A stretch of 64,000 bases of DNA from Zoogloea sp. LCSB751. GTDB lineage: Bacteria; Pseudomonadota; Gammaproteobacteria; Burkholderiales; Rhodocyclaceae. This document shows positions 1 through 8,892 of the stretch, piece after piece. A program made the position numbers and the translations under genes. How positions within the stretch are numbered: the first letter of the stretch is position 1; every line of letters starts with the position of its first letter. The notes under the pieces are model-generated. The model ran no database searches, was not told where the DNA came from, and was given only the letters and a program-made list of their open reading frames with translations. The stretch covers positions 1-64,000 of the forward strand of contig NZ_MWUM01000001.1 in assembly GCF_002028455.1 (NCBI RefSeq). Direction: 5' to 3'.

Positions 1-96
1 GTCGCGTGGCCGCTGCACGAGCTGGACGGCCCGCCGCTGCTGTCGGCCAAGGATCAGGCCGGCAAGGCGCTGGCGGAATGCGAGACCTTCGACTGA
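1..96 (+). CDS. rfbC: dTDP-4-dehydrorhamnose 3,5-epimerase, C-terminal end (partial)
   Basis: Only the last 31 codons are in the window, ending at the TGA at 94-96. The visible tail contains WPL followed by LLSAKDQAGK, the usual C-terminal signature of RmlC/RfbC epimerases, which convert dTDP-4-keto-6-deoxyglucose to the 4-keto-rhamnose intermediate in dTDP-L-rhamnose synthesis. The next gene, wecB, is also a nucleotide-sugar gene, so this is probably the edge of a surface-polysaccharide locus. An imperfect hairpin at 122-140 follows but lacks a clean T tract. Confidence 0.8.
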   Translation, partial: VAWPLHELDGPPLLSAKDQAGKALAECETFD

Positions 97-154
97 GACT
101 CGCCGCCGCCTTGGCGCATCGGGCGGACCCGCTGTCCGCCTGACAACTATTTCT

Positions 155-184
155 TTGTTAGCCCCGCCGGGCGCGGGCGATAAT
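155..184 (+). promoter_or_regulatory. Candidate sigma-70 promoter for wecB
   Basis: TTGTTA at 155-160 and GATAAT at 179-184 are separated by 18 bases. Transcription would begin near 190, about 28 bases before the chosen wecB start. The -35 element is only moderately close to consensus. Confidence 0.4.
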
Positions 185-218
185 GTGCCCTTGTCATCTT
201 ATGTCCGTGGAGTCCCGT

Positions 219-1328
219 ATGTCCCGTTCGCTGATCTACCTCGTCGCCGGCGCGCGTCCCAACTTCATGAAGATCGCGCCGATCGTGCGGGCCCTGCAGG
301 CCCGGGCTGACCGCTTCGAGTTCAAGATCGTCCACACCGGTCAGCACTACGACCGGGAGATGAGCGACGTGTTCTTCGACGAGCTGGGGATTCCCAAGCC
401 CGACTATCACCTGGAAGCCGGCGGCGGCAGCCATGCCACCCAGACCGCCAAGATCATGGTGGCCTTCGAGGAGATCTGCCAGCAGGCGCGTCCCGATTGC
501 GTGCTGGTGGTCGGCGACGTCAATTCCACGCTGGCCTGCTCCATCGACGCCAAGAAGCTCGACATCCCGGTGGCTCACGTGGAGGCCGGCCTGCGCAGCG
601 GCGACATGCGCATGCCGGAGGAGATCAACCGCCTCGTCACCGACAGCATTTCCGACTGGTTCTTCTGTACCGAGCCGGCGGGTGTCGACAACCTGTTGAG
701 GGAAGGCAAGGACCCGGCGGCAGTCTTCCATGTCGGCCATGTGATGGTGGACAACCTGCTGTTCCAGCGCGATAAGCTCGATGCGTCCGACAAGAGCGGC
801 CTCGAAACCCAGGCGCTGAAGGCCCAGTACCCCCGCTATGGCGTGGTGACCCTGCACCGCCCGTCCAACGTGGATGACGAGGCCAACCTGCGCGGCATCG
901 CCGGTGCGCTGAAGCAGATCGCCGTCGATCTGCCGCTGATCTTTCCGGTACATCCGCGGACCCGTGGCAACCTGGAAAAGTTCGGTCTCGACCTGGGGCC
1001 CAACGTGGTGCTCACCAAGCCCCAGTCCTACATGGAGTTCCTCAACCTGTGGAAGGACGCGGCGCTGATCATGACCGACAGCGGCGGCCTGCAGGAGGAA
1101 ACCACCGCGCTGGGCGTGCCCTGCCTGACCCTGCGCGAGAACACAGAGCGCCCGGTGACCATCGATGAAGGCAGCAACGTGCTGGTCGGTACGGATCCGG
1201 TGCGCATCCTGGAAGAAGCGGCCAGGGTGCTGGCCGGCCACGGCAAGCAGGGGCGCCGTCCGCTGCTGTGGGACGGCAAGGCCGCCGAGCGCATCGTCGC
1301 TGAGCTCGATCGCCTGCTGCTGTCCTGA
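219..1328 (+). CDS. wecB: UDP-N-acetylglucosamine 2-epimerase (non-hydrolysing)
   Basis: This 369-residue protein interconverts UDP-GlcNAc and UDP-ManNAc in the cytoplasm, supplying ManNAc-type sugars for surface polysaccharide. The N terminus carries the family's ARPNFMKIAP segment and HTGQHYD. HVEAGLRSGD, PEEINRLVTD, HRPSNVD and the C-terminal TDSGGLQEE with RENTERP follow, all typical of WecB/MnaA. The length is normal for the family. ATG codons at 183 and 201 are in frame, but the start at 219 is chosen because the protein then begins directly before the first beta strand and GGAG at 209-212 sits just upstream. It follows the rfbC-like gene and is convergent with the CIS operon, leaving 50 bases between stops. 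Confidence 0.93.
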   Translation: MSRSLIYLVAGARPNFMKIAPIVRALQARADRFEFKIVHTGQHYDREMSDVFFDELGIPKPDYHLEAGGGSHATQTAKIMVAFEEICQQARPDCVLVVGDVNSTLACSIDAKKLDIPVAHVEAGLRSGDMRMPEEINRLVTDSISDWFFCTEPAGVDNLLREGKDPAAVFHVGHVMVDNLLFQRDKLDASDKSGLETQALKAQYPRYGVVTLHRPSNVDDEANLRGIAGALKQIAVDLPLIFPVHPRTRGNLEKFGLDLGPNVVLTKPQSYMEFLNLWKDAALIMTDSGGLQEETTALGVPCLTLRENTERPVTIDEGSNVLVGTDPVRILEEAARVLAGHGKQGRRPLLWDGKAAERIVAELDRLLLS

Positions 1329-1378
1329 GCACCGTTCCATGGCGGCTCCGCACCGGGGGCCGCTGCCTGTACCCGCCC

Positions 1379-2152
1379 TCAGCCTGATTTCGAGGGCGTG
1401 TGCAGCTGGATCGCCACCTCGGCGATCCGTCCTTCTTCTTCCGGCGCACCCAGCGCCAGTTCCAGTTCCAGTTCCCCGCGCAGTCTGCAGCGGGCCACGC
1501 CCAGCAACCAGCCCGGCGCGGCCGGGTCGAAGCGGCGCTCGATGGCCGCCAGGCCGAGGCGGGGGCGGGTCAGGCGCAAGCCGAAGCTCGGCGGCACGCC
1601 CGTCAGGTCGATCACGTTGAGCGCTTCGAAGGTGGCCAGCACCGCCTGCAGACCTTTCGCCAGCAGGGTATCGATGACTTCTGCGTCCTTCGCCCACACC
1701 TGCAGCTCCAGATCGATGCGTCCTTCGCTGCGCTCCCGGTAACCGGCACTGCGTGTGCCGCGGGTGCGGGCGATGAGCTTGCCCGGCGGGGCGCGGAAGA
1801 AGCGCAGCGTGCGGCCGTCCAGCAGGTAGGCGTCGCCGGCGGCCAGGATCCGGCCCGGCGGGCTCTGTACCTCCATCAGTTCGCCGATGGCCTCGGCCGG
1901 CAGCGGGAAATCCAGCGGGTGCGCGGCATGGCTCGTCAGCGTTCCCTGCCAGCCCAGGCTGGCCGGGTCGCGGGTCGGCAGCGATCCGTCGTCGTCCGGT
2001 GCGCTGCGGGCCCGGCGCAGCCGGGTGGCGTGGATGGCGACGCGGCTGTCGCCCTGGGCAGGGGCGACGGCCGGGCCACCCTGCAGGTCCTGGGCGGCGC
2101 CCAAGGCTTCCCGCAACGCGGGCAGAAGAAGGTTTTCCAAGGCTCCCAGCAT
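1379..2152 (-). CDS. CIS operon terminal gene; possible tail-completion protein
   Basis: This 257-residue protein is the last gene of the contractile injection system operon, starting 10 bases after the stop of the preceding gene. No family is firmly recognised. It opens with a short helix rich in leucine and alanine, followed by mostly strand-like sequence ending near residue 250. A segment around residues 140-190 (ELQVWAKDAEVIDTLL) looks like the mixed alpha/beta layout of small tail terminator proteins, and many extracellular CIS loci carry a terminator gene near one end. That assignment is a guess from position and size. No signal peptide or membrane segment is visible. Its stop lies 50 bases from the convergent wecB stop. 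Confidence 0.55.
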   Translation of the reverse strand: MLGALENLLLPALREALGAAQDLQGGPAVAPAQGDSRVAIHATRLRRARSAPDDDGSLPTRDPASLGWQGTLTSHAAHPLDFPLPAEAIGELMEVQSPPGRILAAGDAYLLDGRTLRFFRAPPGKLIARTRGTRSAGYRERSEGRIDLELQVWAKDAEVIDTLLAKGLQAVLATFEALNVIDLTGVPPSFGLRLTRPRLGLAAIERRFDPAAPGWLLGVARCRLRGELELELALGAPEEEGRIAEVAIQLHTPSKSG

Positions 2153-2162
2153 CGGATCGTCC

Positions 2163-3455
2163 TCAGGCGGCGGGGGTGTCGAGCACCCCGACCCGCAGTT
2201 GCAGCCAGGGGGAATCGCCCGGCGCCTCGAGCGGCAGCCAGGGGCCGCCTGCGCTCTGATGACGGCTGTCCGTCACCCGCGGCGGGCGGTCGGGATCGGC
2301 GTACCACAGCACTGCGCCTTCGCTCATCCGGCACACCAGCCACCACGTCCGGCCGGCGAGGGGCTGCGGCGTGGGGAGGCGCGCAGTCAGCCAGACAGGG
2401 GCGGCCGCCGCCGGTTCGGTCGTGACCAGCTCAAAATCCATGCTCAGCAAGGCCGTGTCCTGGGGGTGGGCGCCGTTTGCCAGGTGGATGCTCAATTGCC
2501 CCCGGTTGCGTGGGCCGAGGGCGCGCAGGCGGAGGGCAACGCTGGACAGTTCTCCGCTATCCACGGGGGCCAGCACGACGGCCGCGGTATGGCGCCCATC
2601 GCACAGACGGGCCAGGCCCGTGCTGGCCGCCCCCTCGGGCAGCCAGGCCAGCTCTCCGGGGCGCGGCGCATCCGGCGGGCCGACCGGCGGACCGGGCGGT
2701 GTCGGTGGCGGCGGCAGGGCTTCAAGTTCGGCTTCGAAATCGGACACGATGAATGCCTGCTGGCCGGCGCAACGGATTCGCAGCGGCAGGCTGGAGGCCT
2801 GAGGGTGGTCGTTGCGGTAGCGGTTGAGGGCCCGGACCAGGCCGCTCACTTCGGTAGGGGTGAGCGGCAGGGGGCCGTCGGGTGTGAAGAAGGGGGCTTC
2901 GTCGGCAATGGCCGCTGTCAGGCCGCAGGGCTGCTGGCTCAGGTGGATGCTGAACTGCTTGATCGCCAGTGGGCCGGGGACGAGGACGCCGGTGGCGGTG
3001 TCGCCGACTTTGCCTTCAACCAGCATCTCGGCATTCAGGCGGCTGGCGCTCTGGGGTGGAAAGCGCTGCTGGCTGCCGGTGGGCAGGGTGTCGAGGGGCA
3101 TGACCGGCAACCAGCTGCCGCGGTTGAACAGCCGTGCCCGCAGGCCATTCCGGGGTGGGGGGCCATCGGCGACGACGGTGAGGCCGACGATGGCCCGCTC
3201 CTCGCCCCAGTCCGCCGTGGCCCAGCGCAAGGTGACGGTGGCGTTGCCATCCGGTGTCTTGTCGCCGGCGTCGCTCTGCAAGGCGGGCTGAACGGTCTGG
3301 ACACTGCCGTCGGCCGCGGCCAGCCGCAGGCGTGCACTGGTCAGGCGGCGGCCGGGAGGCACGCCGACAGACAGCTCGATACCGTTGGCGGCCGTGAATT
3401 GCCGTCCCTTGGCCGGCTGGCCGTCGGGGCCGAGGAGCGTCACCGATGCGTCCAT
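2163..3455 (-). CDS. CIS-associated protein of unknown function, proline-hinged
   Basis: This 430-residue protein has no recognised family. It appears to be two beta-rich halves, roughly residues 1-235 and 265-430, joined by a proline-rich linker (PPPPTPPGPPVGPP). The first half opens with strand-like sequence and a PPGRRLTSARLRL segment. The second contains tryptophan-rich strands ending near WLQLRVGVLD. Such architecture suits an outer decoration or fibre-associated protein. It lies downstream of the fibre genes and the 71-aa coiled-coil gene. The ATG at 3455 is preferred because it falls 13 bases after the previous stop; upstream in-frame ATGs overlap that gene. A clear ribosome-binding site is not seen. 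Confidence 0.6.
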   Translation of the reverse strand: MDASVTLLGPDGQPAKGRQFTAANGIELSVGVPPGRRLTSARLRLAAADGSVQTVQPALQSDAGDKTPDGNATVTLRWATADWGEERAIVGLTVVADGPPPRNGLRARLFNRGSWLPVMPLDTLPTGSQQRFPPQSASRLNAEMLVEGKVGDTATGVLVPGPLAIKQFSIHLSQQPCGLTAAIADEAPFFTPDGPLPLTPTEVSGLVRALNRYRNDHPQASSLPLRIRCAGQQAFIVSDFEAELEALPPPPTPPGPPVGPPDAPRPGELAWLPEGAASTGLARLCDGRHTAAVVLAPVDSGELSSVALRLRALGPRNRGQLSIHLANGAHPQDTALLSMDFELVTTEPAAAAPVWLTARLPTPQPLAGRTWWLVCRMSEGAVLWYADPDRPPRVTDSRHQSAGGPWLPLEAPGDSPWLQLRVGVLDTPAA

Positions 3456-3468
3456 CGACGGCCGGCGT

Positions 3469-3684
3469 TCAGTTGGCGACCAGGCGTGGGCCGCTGGCAT
3501 CGCTGCCCGGATCGGCGGCGACTTCGGCGGCAAGTACTTCTTCCAGCACCTGGATGGCGCCGCTGATGCGCAGCAGGGTGCTGCGCAGTTCGTCCTGCTT
3601 CTTCTGCAGGTCGCTCAAGACCTGCGTGCCGGCCTCGTATTCGTCACGGAGTTCGTGCAGGCGGGCTTCGAGATGGTTTTTCAT
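3469..3684 (-). CDS. Small coiled-coil protein in CIS operon
   Basis: This 71-residue protein is almost entirely predicted helix. Residues 1-55 show heptad-like spacing of leucine, isoleucine and valine with many charged residues (for example LSDLQKKQDELRSTLLRI), followed by a short flexible tail. It probably forms a coiled coil and could connect fibre subunits to the neighbouring 430-aa protein, but there is no direct evidence. It lies between the second fibre gene and the 430-aa gene in the same transcription unit. The ribosome-binding site is weak. Confidence 0.6.
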   Translation of the reverse strand: MKNHLEARLHELRDEYEAGTQVLSDLQKKQDELRSTLLRISGAIQVLEEVLAAEVAADPGSDASGPRLVAN

Positions 3685-3717
3685 GATGGTCTGCGGTGGT
3701 GAGTTGGCAGTAGTAAG

Positions 3718-5115
3718 TCAGCGGAGGAAGACGAAGATGTCGATGAGGCCCTGTTCGCCGTCGAAGGCGTCGAGGGCCTTGCCGATGGTGGTGCCGACGG
3801 GGGCCGCGTCGGCGCGCATGGCGTGGCCGGGCAGGCTGGCGCTGGTCAGCAGGTCGCCGCGACGGATCGGTCCGTTCTCGCCGCTGACCTTGCAGGGCAC
3901 TCGGCCGGACAGGGCGACCGGGTATTCGCCGGGGCGCGGAATGCGGCGGGCCGGGTCGGCTCCCAGTAGCAGGCCGGGCTGCGACGACACTACGCCGAGG
4001 ACCAGCGGGTCCTGGCCGCGGCGGCAGCGCAGCATGCCGCTGCCATCCGGATCGAGGCTGACCACGTCGCCGGCCTCCAGTTCTTCGGCGGTATCGAAGT
4101 TCTCGGCGAGGTCGCGGTTGCCGGTCTGCACGTTGTTGCGCGCCCAGATGGTGGCCTCGGCCTCGATGTCGTAGGTGTGGATGCCGCCGCCCCAGCCCGG
4201 CGTCTTGGGGGTCGGCGAGAAGCCGTGGGTGCCCAGGTTGCCGGCGATGAACACGTTGTCCCAGATCTTCACGACCCGCCCGAGCGGCCCGCCGGTGGAC
4301 CGGCCGAGGATCATCAGTGCGTTGTAGTCGCCGCCGTCGTTCTCGAGTGCAGCGTAGCCGACATTGTTGCCGAAGCCGGTGTGGCGGTGCTTGGTTTCGG
4401 TGAAGTAGAGGTCGGAGCCGCCGGCGTGGATGGCGCCCCGAACGTCCAGGCGGGCGGCCGGCGCGCCGGTGCCGATCCCGACGCTGGCCTCGGTGATGGC
4501 GCACACCTTGCTGCCGAGGGTGGCGATGTTGCGCAGGTTGTTGCCATCGGCCTCGACGCGCAGAAAGCGGAATTCCTGTCCGTCGGCGTCCGGGTTCATG
4601 TGCAGGTTGACGCCGGCCTTGGCCGTGTCGATGCGCTTCCAGGCGCCGTCGTAGTAGGCGTTGGAGCCCAGGTTGGACCACGCTTCGCTGCGCCCGCCGG
4701 CATCGATGGCAGTCAGGTTGCCCAGTTGCAGGCGGCTGCTCGGCGGGCGCTCGCTGCCTATCGTCAGGCGATCGCTGATGGACAGGCTGCCCTTGATGGC
4801 GCCACCGCTGCGGCCGAGCGTGTTGCCGATGCTGGTGAGGATGTCGTTGATCTGGGTTGCCAGGTCGTGGGTGCTCAGCTTGAGGCTGCCGCGCACTTCC
4901 AGAGTCTGGACGGTGACGCTGGCGGCCGGGTCGATGCGGCTGCCGTCGATGGCCTTTTCGCGGATGCCTTCCCGCGGGATGGGGGCGCCGTTGCCGGTGC
5001 CATGATCGTGCTCGGCCAGGGCCTCGCGGGCGAGTACCTGGGCTTCGTTCCAGTCGTCGGCGCGGATGATGTCGCCGGCGCTGCGCTTGACGTAAGGATC
5101 GGGGCGTTCGGCCAT
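3718..5115 (-). CDS. CIS tail-fibre paralogue without S74 chaperone
   Basis: This 465-residue protein shares its first 65 or so residues with the fibre encoded just upstream: both begin with P-D-P-Y, continue with GDI and ADWNE, then an HDH segment and IPR-x-GI-x-x-KAID. This shared part is probably the baseplate-anchoring domain. The middle is rich in glycine and in short strands with GIGTGAPAARLDVRG, a motif typical of trimeric beta-structured fibres. The C terminus has no S74 peptidase motif and ends in a compact beta domain with GDVVSLDPDGSG. It lies 11 bases after the previous gene. A role in target recognition or surface attachment is inferred. Confidence 0.75.
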   Translation of the reverse strand: MAERPDPYVKRSAGDIIRADDWNEAQVLAREALAEHDHGTGNGAPIPREGIREKAIDGSRIDPAASVTVQTLEVRGSLKLSTHDLATQINDILTSIGNTLGRSGGAIKGSLSISDRLTIGSERPPSSRLQLGNLTAIDAGGRSEAWSNLGSNAYYDGAWKRIDTAKAGVNLHMNPDADGQEFRFLRVEADGNNLRNIATLGSKVCAITEASVGIGTGAPAARLDVRGAIHAGGSDLYFTETKHRHTGFGNNVGYAALENDGGDYNALMILGRSTGGPLGRVVKIWDNVFIAGNLGTHGFSPTPKTPGWGGGIHTYDIEAEATIWARNNVQTGNRDLAENFDTAEELEAGDVVSLDPDGSGMLRCRRGQDPLVLGVVSSQPGLLLGADPARRIPRPGEYPVALSGRVPCKVSGENGPIRRGDLLTSASLPGHAMRADAAPVGTTIGKALDAFDGEQGLIDIFVFLR

Positions 5116-5126
5116 GGGGGACTCCG

Positions 5127-6518
5127 TCAGTGGCGCTGCGGCAGGGCGTTGCGCAGGGCCTCGATCATGGCCTGCTGTTCCTTGACGGCCTGCACCAGCA
5201 GGGCCACCACCGCCGAGGTGTCGATACCCTTCCAGCCCTCGGGACCTTCGCTGACCGCCTGAGGTAGAACCGCTTCGACGTCCTGGGCGAGCAGGCCGAG
5301 CACCTCCCGCGAGGTGTCGCTCTTCCAGTTGAAACTGACGCCGCGCAGCTGGCTCAGTCGCGGCAGGGCCTCAGCGATCTCGTGGATGTTGCATTTCAGG
5401 CGTTGGTCAGACTGCTGGTACTGGCCCTGCATGGTCCACATCTTGGATGCTGCGAAACCACCCCAGTAGGCATTGTTGGCCACGTTCTTGAGTCGCAGCC
5501 AGTCGTCGTTGGCCTCATGGTCGCCGGTGCCGGACAGGCGCCACTTGTCGCCGAGGCGCAGCACGTCGGTCGTGAACACGCCATTGATGGTGTCGAAGTG
5601 CATGCGGATGCCGCGGGTGCTGTCGCGGACGTACAGGTTGTCGTCCACGTTGAGGTACACCTGCCCCTGCCAGCGGTAGAAGGTGCCGTCGTTATTCATG
5701 TGCTGGGCCACCTGATTGCTGACGTCGAGGCCGCAGGAGAAGGTGTTGCCATTGACGTCCAGCCGGTCCCACACGGAGACGCGGCGGCCGAGGCCGGCGC
5801 TGCTGTTGCCGACCAGCATCAGGGTCTTGTTGACCACGGTGTCGTTGCAGATCTCGGCGCCGTTCGTCGTGCTGTCGTACTTGCCGGTCCAGGATGACGA
5901 CAAGCGCAGCGGATTGTTTGCCGGAAAGAAGTCCACGACCGGTGTCTCGGAGCCGTCGCCAGCCTTCGCCGAGTGCACCTGCAGGCGCAGCGCGCCGGCA
6001 GACACCAGGCTGACGGGGTGGGCGCTCCTGGTGCCGACGATCATGCCGGGCTCGGCGCCGAAAAAGCCGCCGGTGTGGCTCATCAGCCGGCTGTCGATGT
6101 CGCCGGCGCGGACCGACAGCTTGGCGTGCTGGGCGCCGACCACGTCAGCGACGCGGTTCCAGCCTTCGGCGTTTTCGGGGCTGTCGGTGCCGATGCCGAG
6201 GTCGCCGGCGGTGGTCAGGCGGGCGCCGGAGAAGCTGGCCAGGGCAGCACGGATGTCGGCGAGCTGGCTGGTGCCGGTCACCTTCAGAGGGCCGCTGACG
6301 GTGAGCTCCTTCAGGTTGAGTCTGATGTCCGGATCGATCTTGCTGGCGTCGATGGCCTTGTCCTGGATGCCGTCGCGGGGAATCTGGCGGGCAGCGTTGC
6401 CGGTGTGGTCGTGGGCGCGCAGTTCGGTGCGGGCCCGCACCTGCATCTCGTTCCAGTCGGCGGCGAGCATGATGTCGCCGGGATCCTTGCGGAGATAGGG
6501 GTCGGGTGTGTCGGCCAT
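5127..6518 (-). CDS. CIS tail fibre with C-terminal S74 intramolecular chaperone
   Basis: This 463-residue fibre protein has the same N-terminal anchor block as its neighbour, a long beta-rich shaft, and a C-terminal domain of about 94 residues matching the endosialidase-type intramolecular chaperone (peptidase S74). The SDQRLK hexad at residues 370-375 supplies the serine and lysine, five apart, that carry out self-cleavage in this family. LGLLAQDVEAVLP and a terminal helix ending in EALRNALPQ follow, as expected. In known members the chaperone trimerises the shaft and is then released. The start overlaps the preceding stop as TGATG. Binding to a cell surface or a surface polymer is inferred; the ligand is unknown. 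Confidence 0.82.
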   Translation of the reverse strand: MADTPDPYLRKDPGDIMLAADWNEMQVRARTELRAHDHTGNAARQIPRDGIQDKAIDASKIDPDIRLNLKELTVSGPLKVTGTSQLADIRAALASFSGARLTTAGDLGIGTDSPENAEGWNRVADVVGAQHAKLSVRAGDIDSRLMSHTGGFFGAEPGMIVGTRSAHPVSLVSAGALRLQVHSAKAGDGSETPVVDFFPANNPLRLSSSWTGKYDSTTNGAEICNDTVVNKTLMLVGNSSAGLGRRVSVWDRLDVNGNTFSCGLDVSNQVAQHMNNDGTFYRWQGQVYLNVDDNLYVRDSTRGIRMHFDTINGVFTTDVLRLGDKWRLSGTGDHEANDDWLRLKNVANNAYWGGFAASKMWTMQGQYQQSDQRLKCNIHEIAEALPRLSQLRGVSFNWKSDTSREVLGLLAQDVEAVLPQAVSEGPEGWKGIDTSAVVALLVQAVKEQQAMIEALRNALPQRH

Positions 6519-6994
6519 CAGAAGATCACCTCCCAGGTCAGCGTCATTTCGAGGTTGCCTGCCCGGTTGATGAGCGGGAAGGTCACGCGGTTGTAGAGCA
6601 CCGGCTCGGCCCCTGGCAGGCTGATCAGGATGCCGGCTTCCTGCAGGGCCTGCGGGTCGGCGCTGCCGGAGGCCGGCAGCGTGGCGGTGACCCGGGCGGT
6701 GATGCGCGGCTGCCCGTCGTGGTCGGCCGGCGCGATGCTCGGGATGCTGGCCGGGGCGGAGTCGAGCGGGTCGCCGAGGGCGGTGTCGTCGAGGCTCACT
6801 TCGCCGCCCTGGCCGCCGACGGCGATGCGCAGTTCGGGCCCCTGGGCGGCGCCGGCAAACAGGCGGGCGAGCAGATTGCGGCCGGCGTTGGTGATCAGGT
6901 TGTCCACCCGGCGCCGCTCTACGACGCGGCCGCTGGCGTCGCGCAGTTCGATCGAGAGGCGGCCGGCGAGGCCGTGGCATTCCTTCATGGGCAT
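6518..6994 (-). CDS. CIS baseplate/fibre-adaptor protein, unknown family
   Basis: This 158-residue protein is probably a small beta-sandwich. The N-terminal half has alternating strands with RVVERRRVDNLITNAGRN, a pattern often seen in phage tail-associated proteins with an L-I-x-N-x-G segment. The C-terminal half ends with LTWEVIF. It lies between the gpI-like protein and the fibres, so it may attach fibres to the baseplate; this is inferred from position only. The ATG at 6994 is chosen over the one at 6988 because AGGAG lies about nine bases before it. It overlaps the fibre start by one base. Confidence 0.65.
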   Translation of the reverse strand: MPMKECHGLAGRLSIELRDASGRVVERRRVDNLITNAGRNLLARLFAGAAQGPELRIAVGGQGGEVSLDDTALGDPLDSAPASIPSIAPADHDGQPRITARVTATLPASGSADPQALQEAGILISLPGAEPVLYNRVTFPLINRAGNLEMTLTWEVIF

Positions 6995-7017
6995 CTTCTT
7001 CAACTCCTCGGGGCGAT

Positions 7018-8892
7018 TTATCCCGCGTGGCTCCAGTCCAGGCGGGTAGTGTCGAATACCACCCGCATCGAAAAGCGTCCTTCGCCGGGCTCGTGCCGCT
7101 CCTGTGAGCCCAGGTCCAGGCCGGTGTGTAGTCCGCCGTCGGCGGGGGCGGCGTCTTCGGTCCATTGCTGGCCGGTGGTGATGGCAGCCAGCGCATCGCC
7201 GGGCTGCACGGCTTCGCGGCGGGGCGGCTCAGGAAAATCCACCATCGCCCGCACGCCGGCGGCGGTGGCGCGGGTGACGTCGCTGCGCAGCAGCTTGAGG
7301 ACGCCGCGGGCTGCGGCTGCGGCGACCCAGTCCGTCTTGGGAATCCGCAGGCGGTAGCTGGCCGGTGGCCGCGACATCCAGTCGAGGCGAAGGGACAGGC
7401 GCGGCGCGTTGGCGGTGGTCTCCTCGCTGATGCTGCCGGTGTCGGTCTTGCTGAAGGATTCGAACAGGACGGACGCGTAGCGGGAATCGCTGTGGCTGAT
7501 GGAACCGTCGAGCAGCGCGAAGCTGGTGCCGCCCACATCGTCGTGCCCGGCGAAGCGCGAGGTATGGACGGTGGTGCTGGCGTCGGCGAATTCGGCGTCG
7601 GGCTGGGCGAAGGTCAGCAGCATCCACTGGTTGCTGCCGTGCTGCAGCCGGGGGGTGAGCACCCGCTGGTCGAGCACGCCGCAACGCATGGCGCCGAGGG
7701 CCGACTGGGGATCGTCGAAGCGGTTGCCCCACAGGTAGAAGATGGAATTGCTGACGTCTTTTTCGGAGCCGTCCGGCCCGATCAGCAGTGCCTGCCCGGC
7801 CGGGTGGGCGCTCAGCCAGGCGTGGTGGCCGGGGGCGTCGAAGCCGTCGAAGGGGGCGGCCTCGGCGGGCGTGACGGCAGGAAAGAGCACCAGGGTTTCG
7901 TCCGGTTTGACGGTGCCTGCGTAGAGGGTGATCTCGCCGCTGTCGACGCTGCGGATGGCCGGGTAGGCGGCTGGTTGCCCGGTGATCTTGAGGCTCACCA
8001 CCGGACGGTCCGGGTGCAGGCTCGTATTGTCGATGGCAAACGGACGGCGCAGGCGCGGCGCGCTTTCCGTGTGGCTGGCCGGCAGGCTGGGGTTCTCGGT
8101 GAGCCAGGCTTCGACGACGGCTCTGGCCTGGTTGGGGCAAGGGGTTCGAGCTTTGCCGTCGCAAGCACTGCAGCGCTTGCGGGTGCCCGGCGGCATGCCG
8201 AAGGCCAGGGTGCTGTCCTGCCGGCGTTGCAGGCGTGGGCAGGGCTCGGCACCCAGGTCGGCGATCGCCAGGGACAGCAGCGCCCGTGGGGTGGCCAGGC
8301 CGCCGGTGCGCACGCGGGCGGTGACCAGCAGGCGCTGGCGGTAGGTCTCGCCCGGCTCGGGATCGAGCACCGCCTGGAAGCGTGCCAGGTCTTCCGGCGC
8401 TGCGGGGGTGCTGGCGATGACGCTCAGGCTGTGATCGTCGCCGCCCAGGGTGAAGCTCAGGCCTGGGAAGAGGGCGCCGAGGGCTTCTGCCGGGTCGAGA
8501 GGCGGACGTCCGTTGCGCGTGCGCCGCCAGCCTTCGCCGATGAGCTCGGTCAGGGCCTCGTCCAGCGGTGCGCTATGGTCGAAGCGGATGTCCAGCCGGT
8601 CGGGGGCGGGCCTGTCGTAGCCGGCATGGTTGAGACGGGGAGGCAGGCGGCCGACCTGCAGTAGTTGACCGAGTTGCTCCACCGCGCTGGTGTCGTCCGC
8701 ATCGCGCCGCTGGGCACTGGCCAGGCCGACCCAGCGGTCGTACTGGACGCGGGTCAGGGCATCGTCGAGGTGGGCCAGGCTGGCGGCCAGACCGCCGATG
8801 ACGGCGCCCACCGCACTGTTGCCGGGCTGCGCCGCGTAGATGCGCGGCAGCAACTGCTGCAGGCGTTCGCGGCGCCGGCGCGGGTCAGACAT
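7018..8892 (-). CDS. gpI-like baseplate wedge protein, enlarged
   Basis: This 624-residue protein starts with a helix (RERLQQLLPRIYA) typical of phage tail protein I and P2 gpI-like wedge partners. It directly follows baseplate J, as gpI does in P2-like phages and in CIS loci. It is much longer than phage gpI. After residue 215 there is a four-cysteine cluster (PCP, then CSAC, then PCPN) that could bind a metal, followed by a large beta-rich region and a C-terminal domain ending in RVVFDTTRLDW. The extra mass may form an outer baseplate or cage structure. The start overlaps the baseplate J stop by eight bases. Confidence 0.72.
   Translation of the reverse strand: MSDPRRRRERLQQLLPRIYAAQPGNSAVGAVIGGLAASLAHLDDALTRVQYDRWVGLASAQRRDADDTSAVEQLGQLLQVGRLPPRLNHAGYDRPAPDRLDIRFDHSAPLDEALTELIGEGWRRTRNGRPPLDPAEALGALFPGLSFTLGGDDHSLSVIASTPAAPEDLARFQAVLDPEPGETYRQRLLVTARVRTGGLATPRALLSLAIADLGAEPCPRLQRRQDSTLAFGMPPGTRKRCSACDGKARTPCPNQARAVVEAWLTENPSLPASHTESAPRLRRPFAIDNTSLHPDRPVVSLKITGQPAAYPAIRSVDSGEITLYAGTVKPDETLVLFPAVTPAEAAPFDGFDAPGHHAWLSAHPAGQALLIGPDGSEKDVSNSIFYLWGNRFDDPQSALGAMRCGVLDQRVLTPRLQHGSNQWMLLTFAQPDAEFADASTTVHTSRFAGHDDVGGTSFALLDGSISHSDSRYASVLFESFSKTDTGSISEETTANAPRLSLRLDWMSRPPASYRLRIPKTDWVAAAAARGVLKLLRSDVTRATAAGVRAMVDFPEPPRREAVQPGDALAAITTGQQWTEDAAPADGGLHTGLDLGSQERHEPGEGRFSMRVVFDTTRLDWSHAG

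Noticed and set aside
122..140. Rho-independent terminator after the rfbC end
   Set aside because: A GGCGGAC/GTCCGCC hairpin is present, but what follows (TGACAACTATTTC) is not a T tract.
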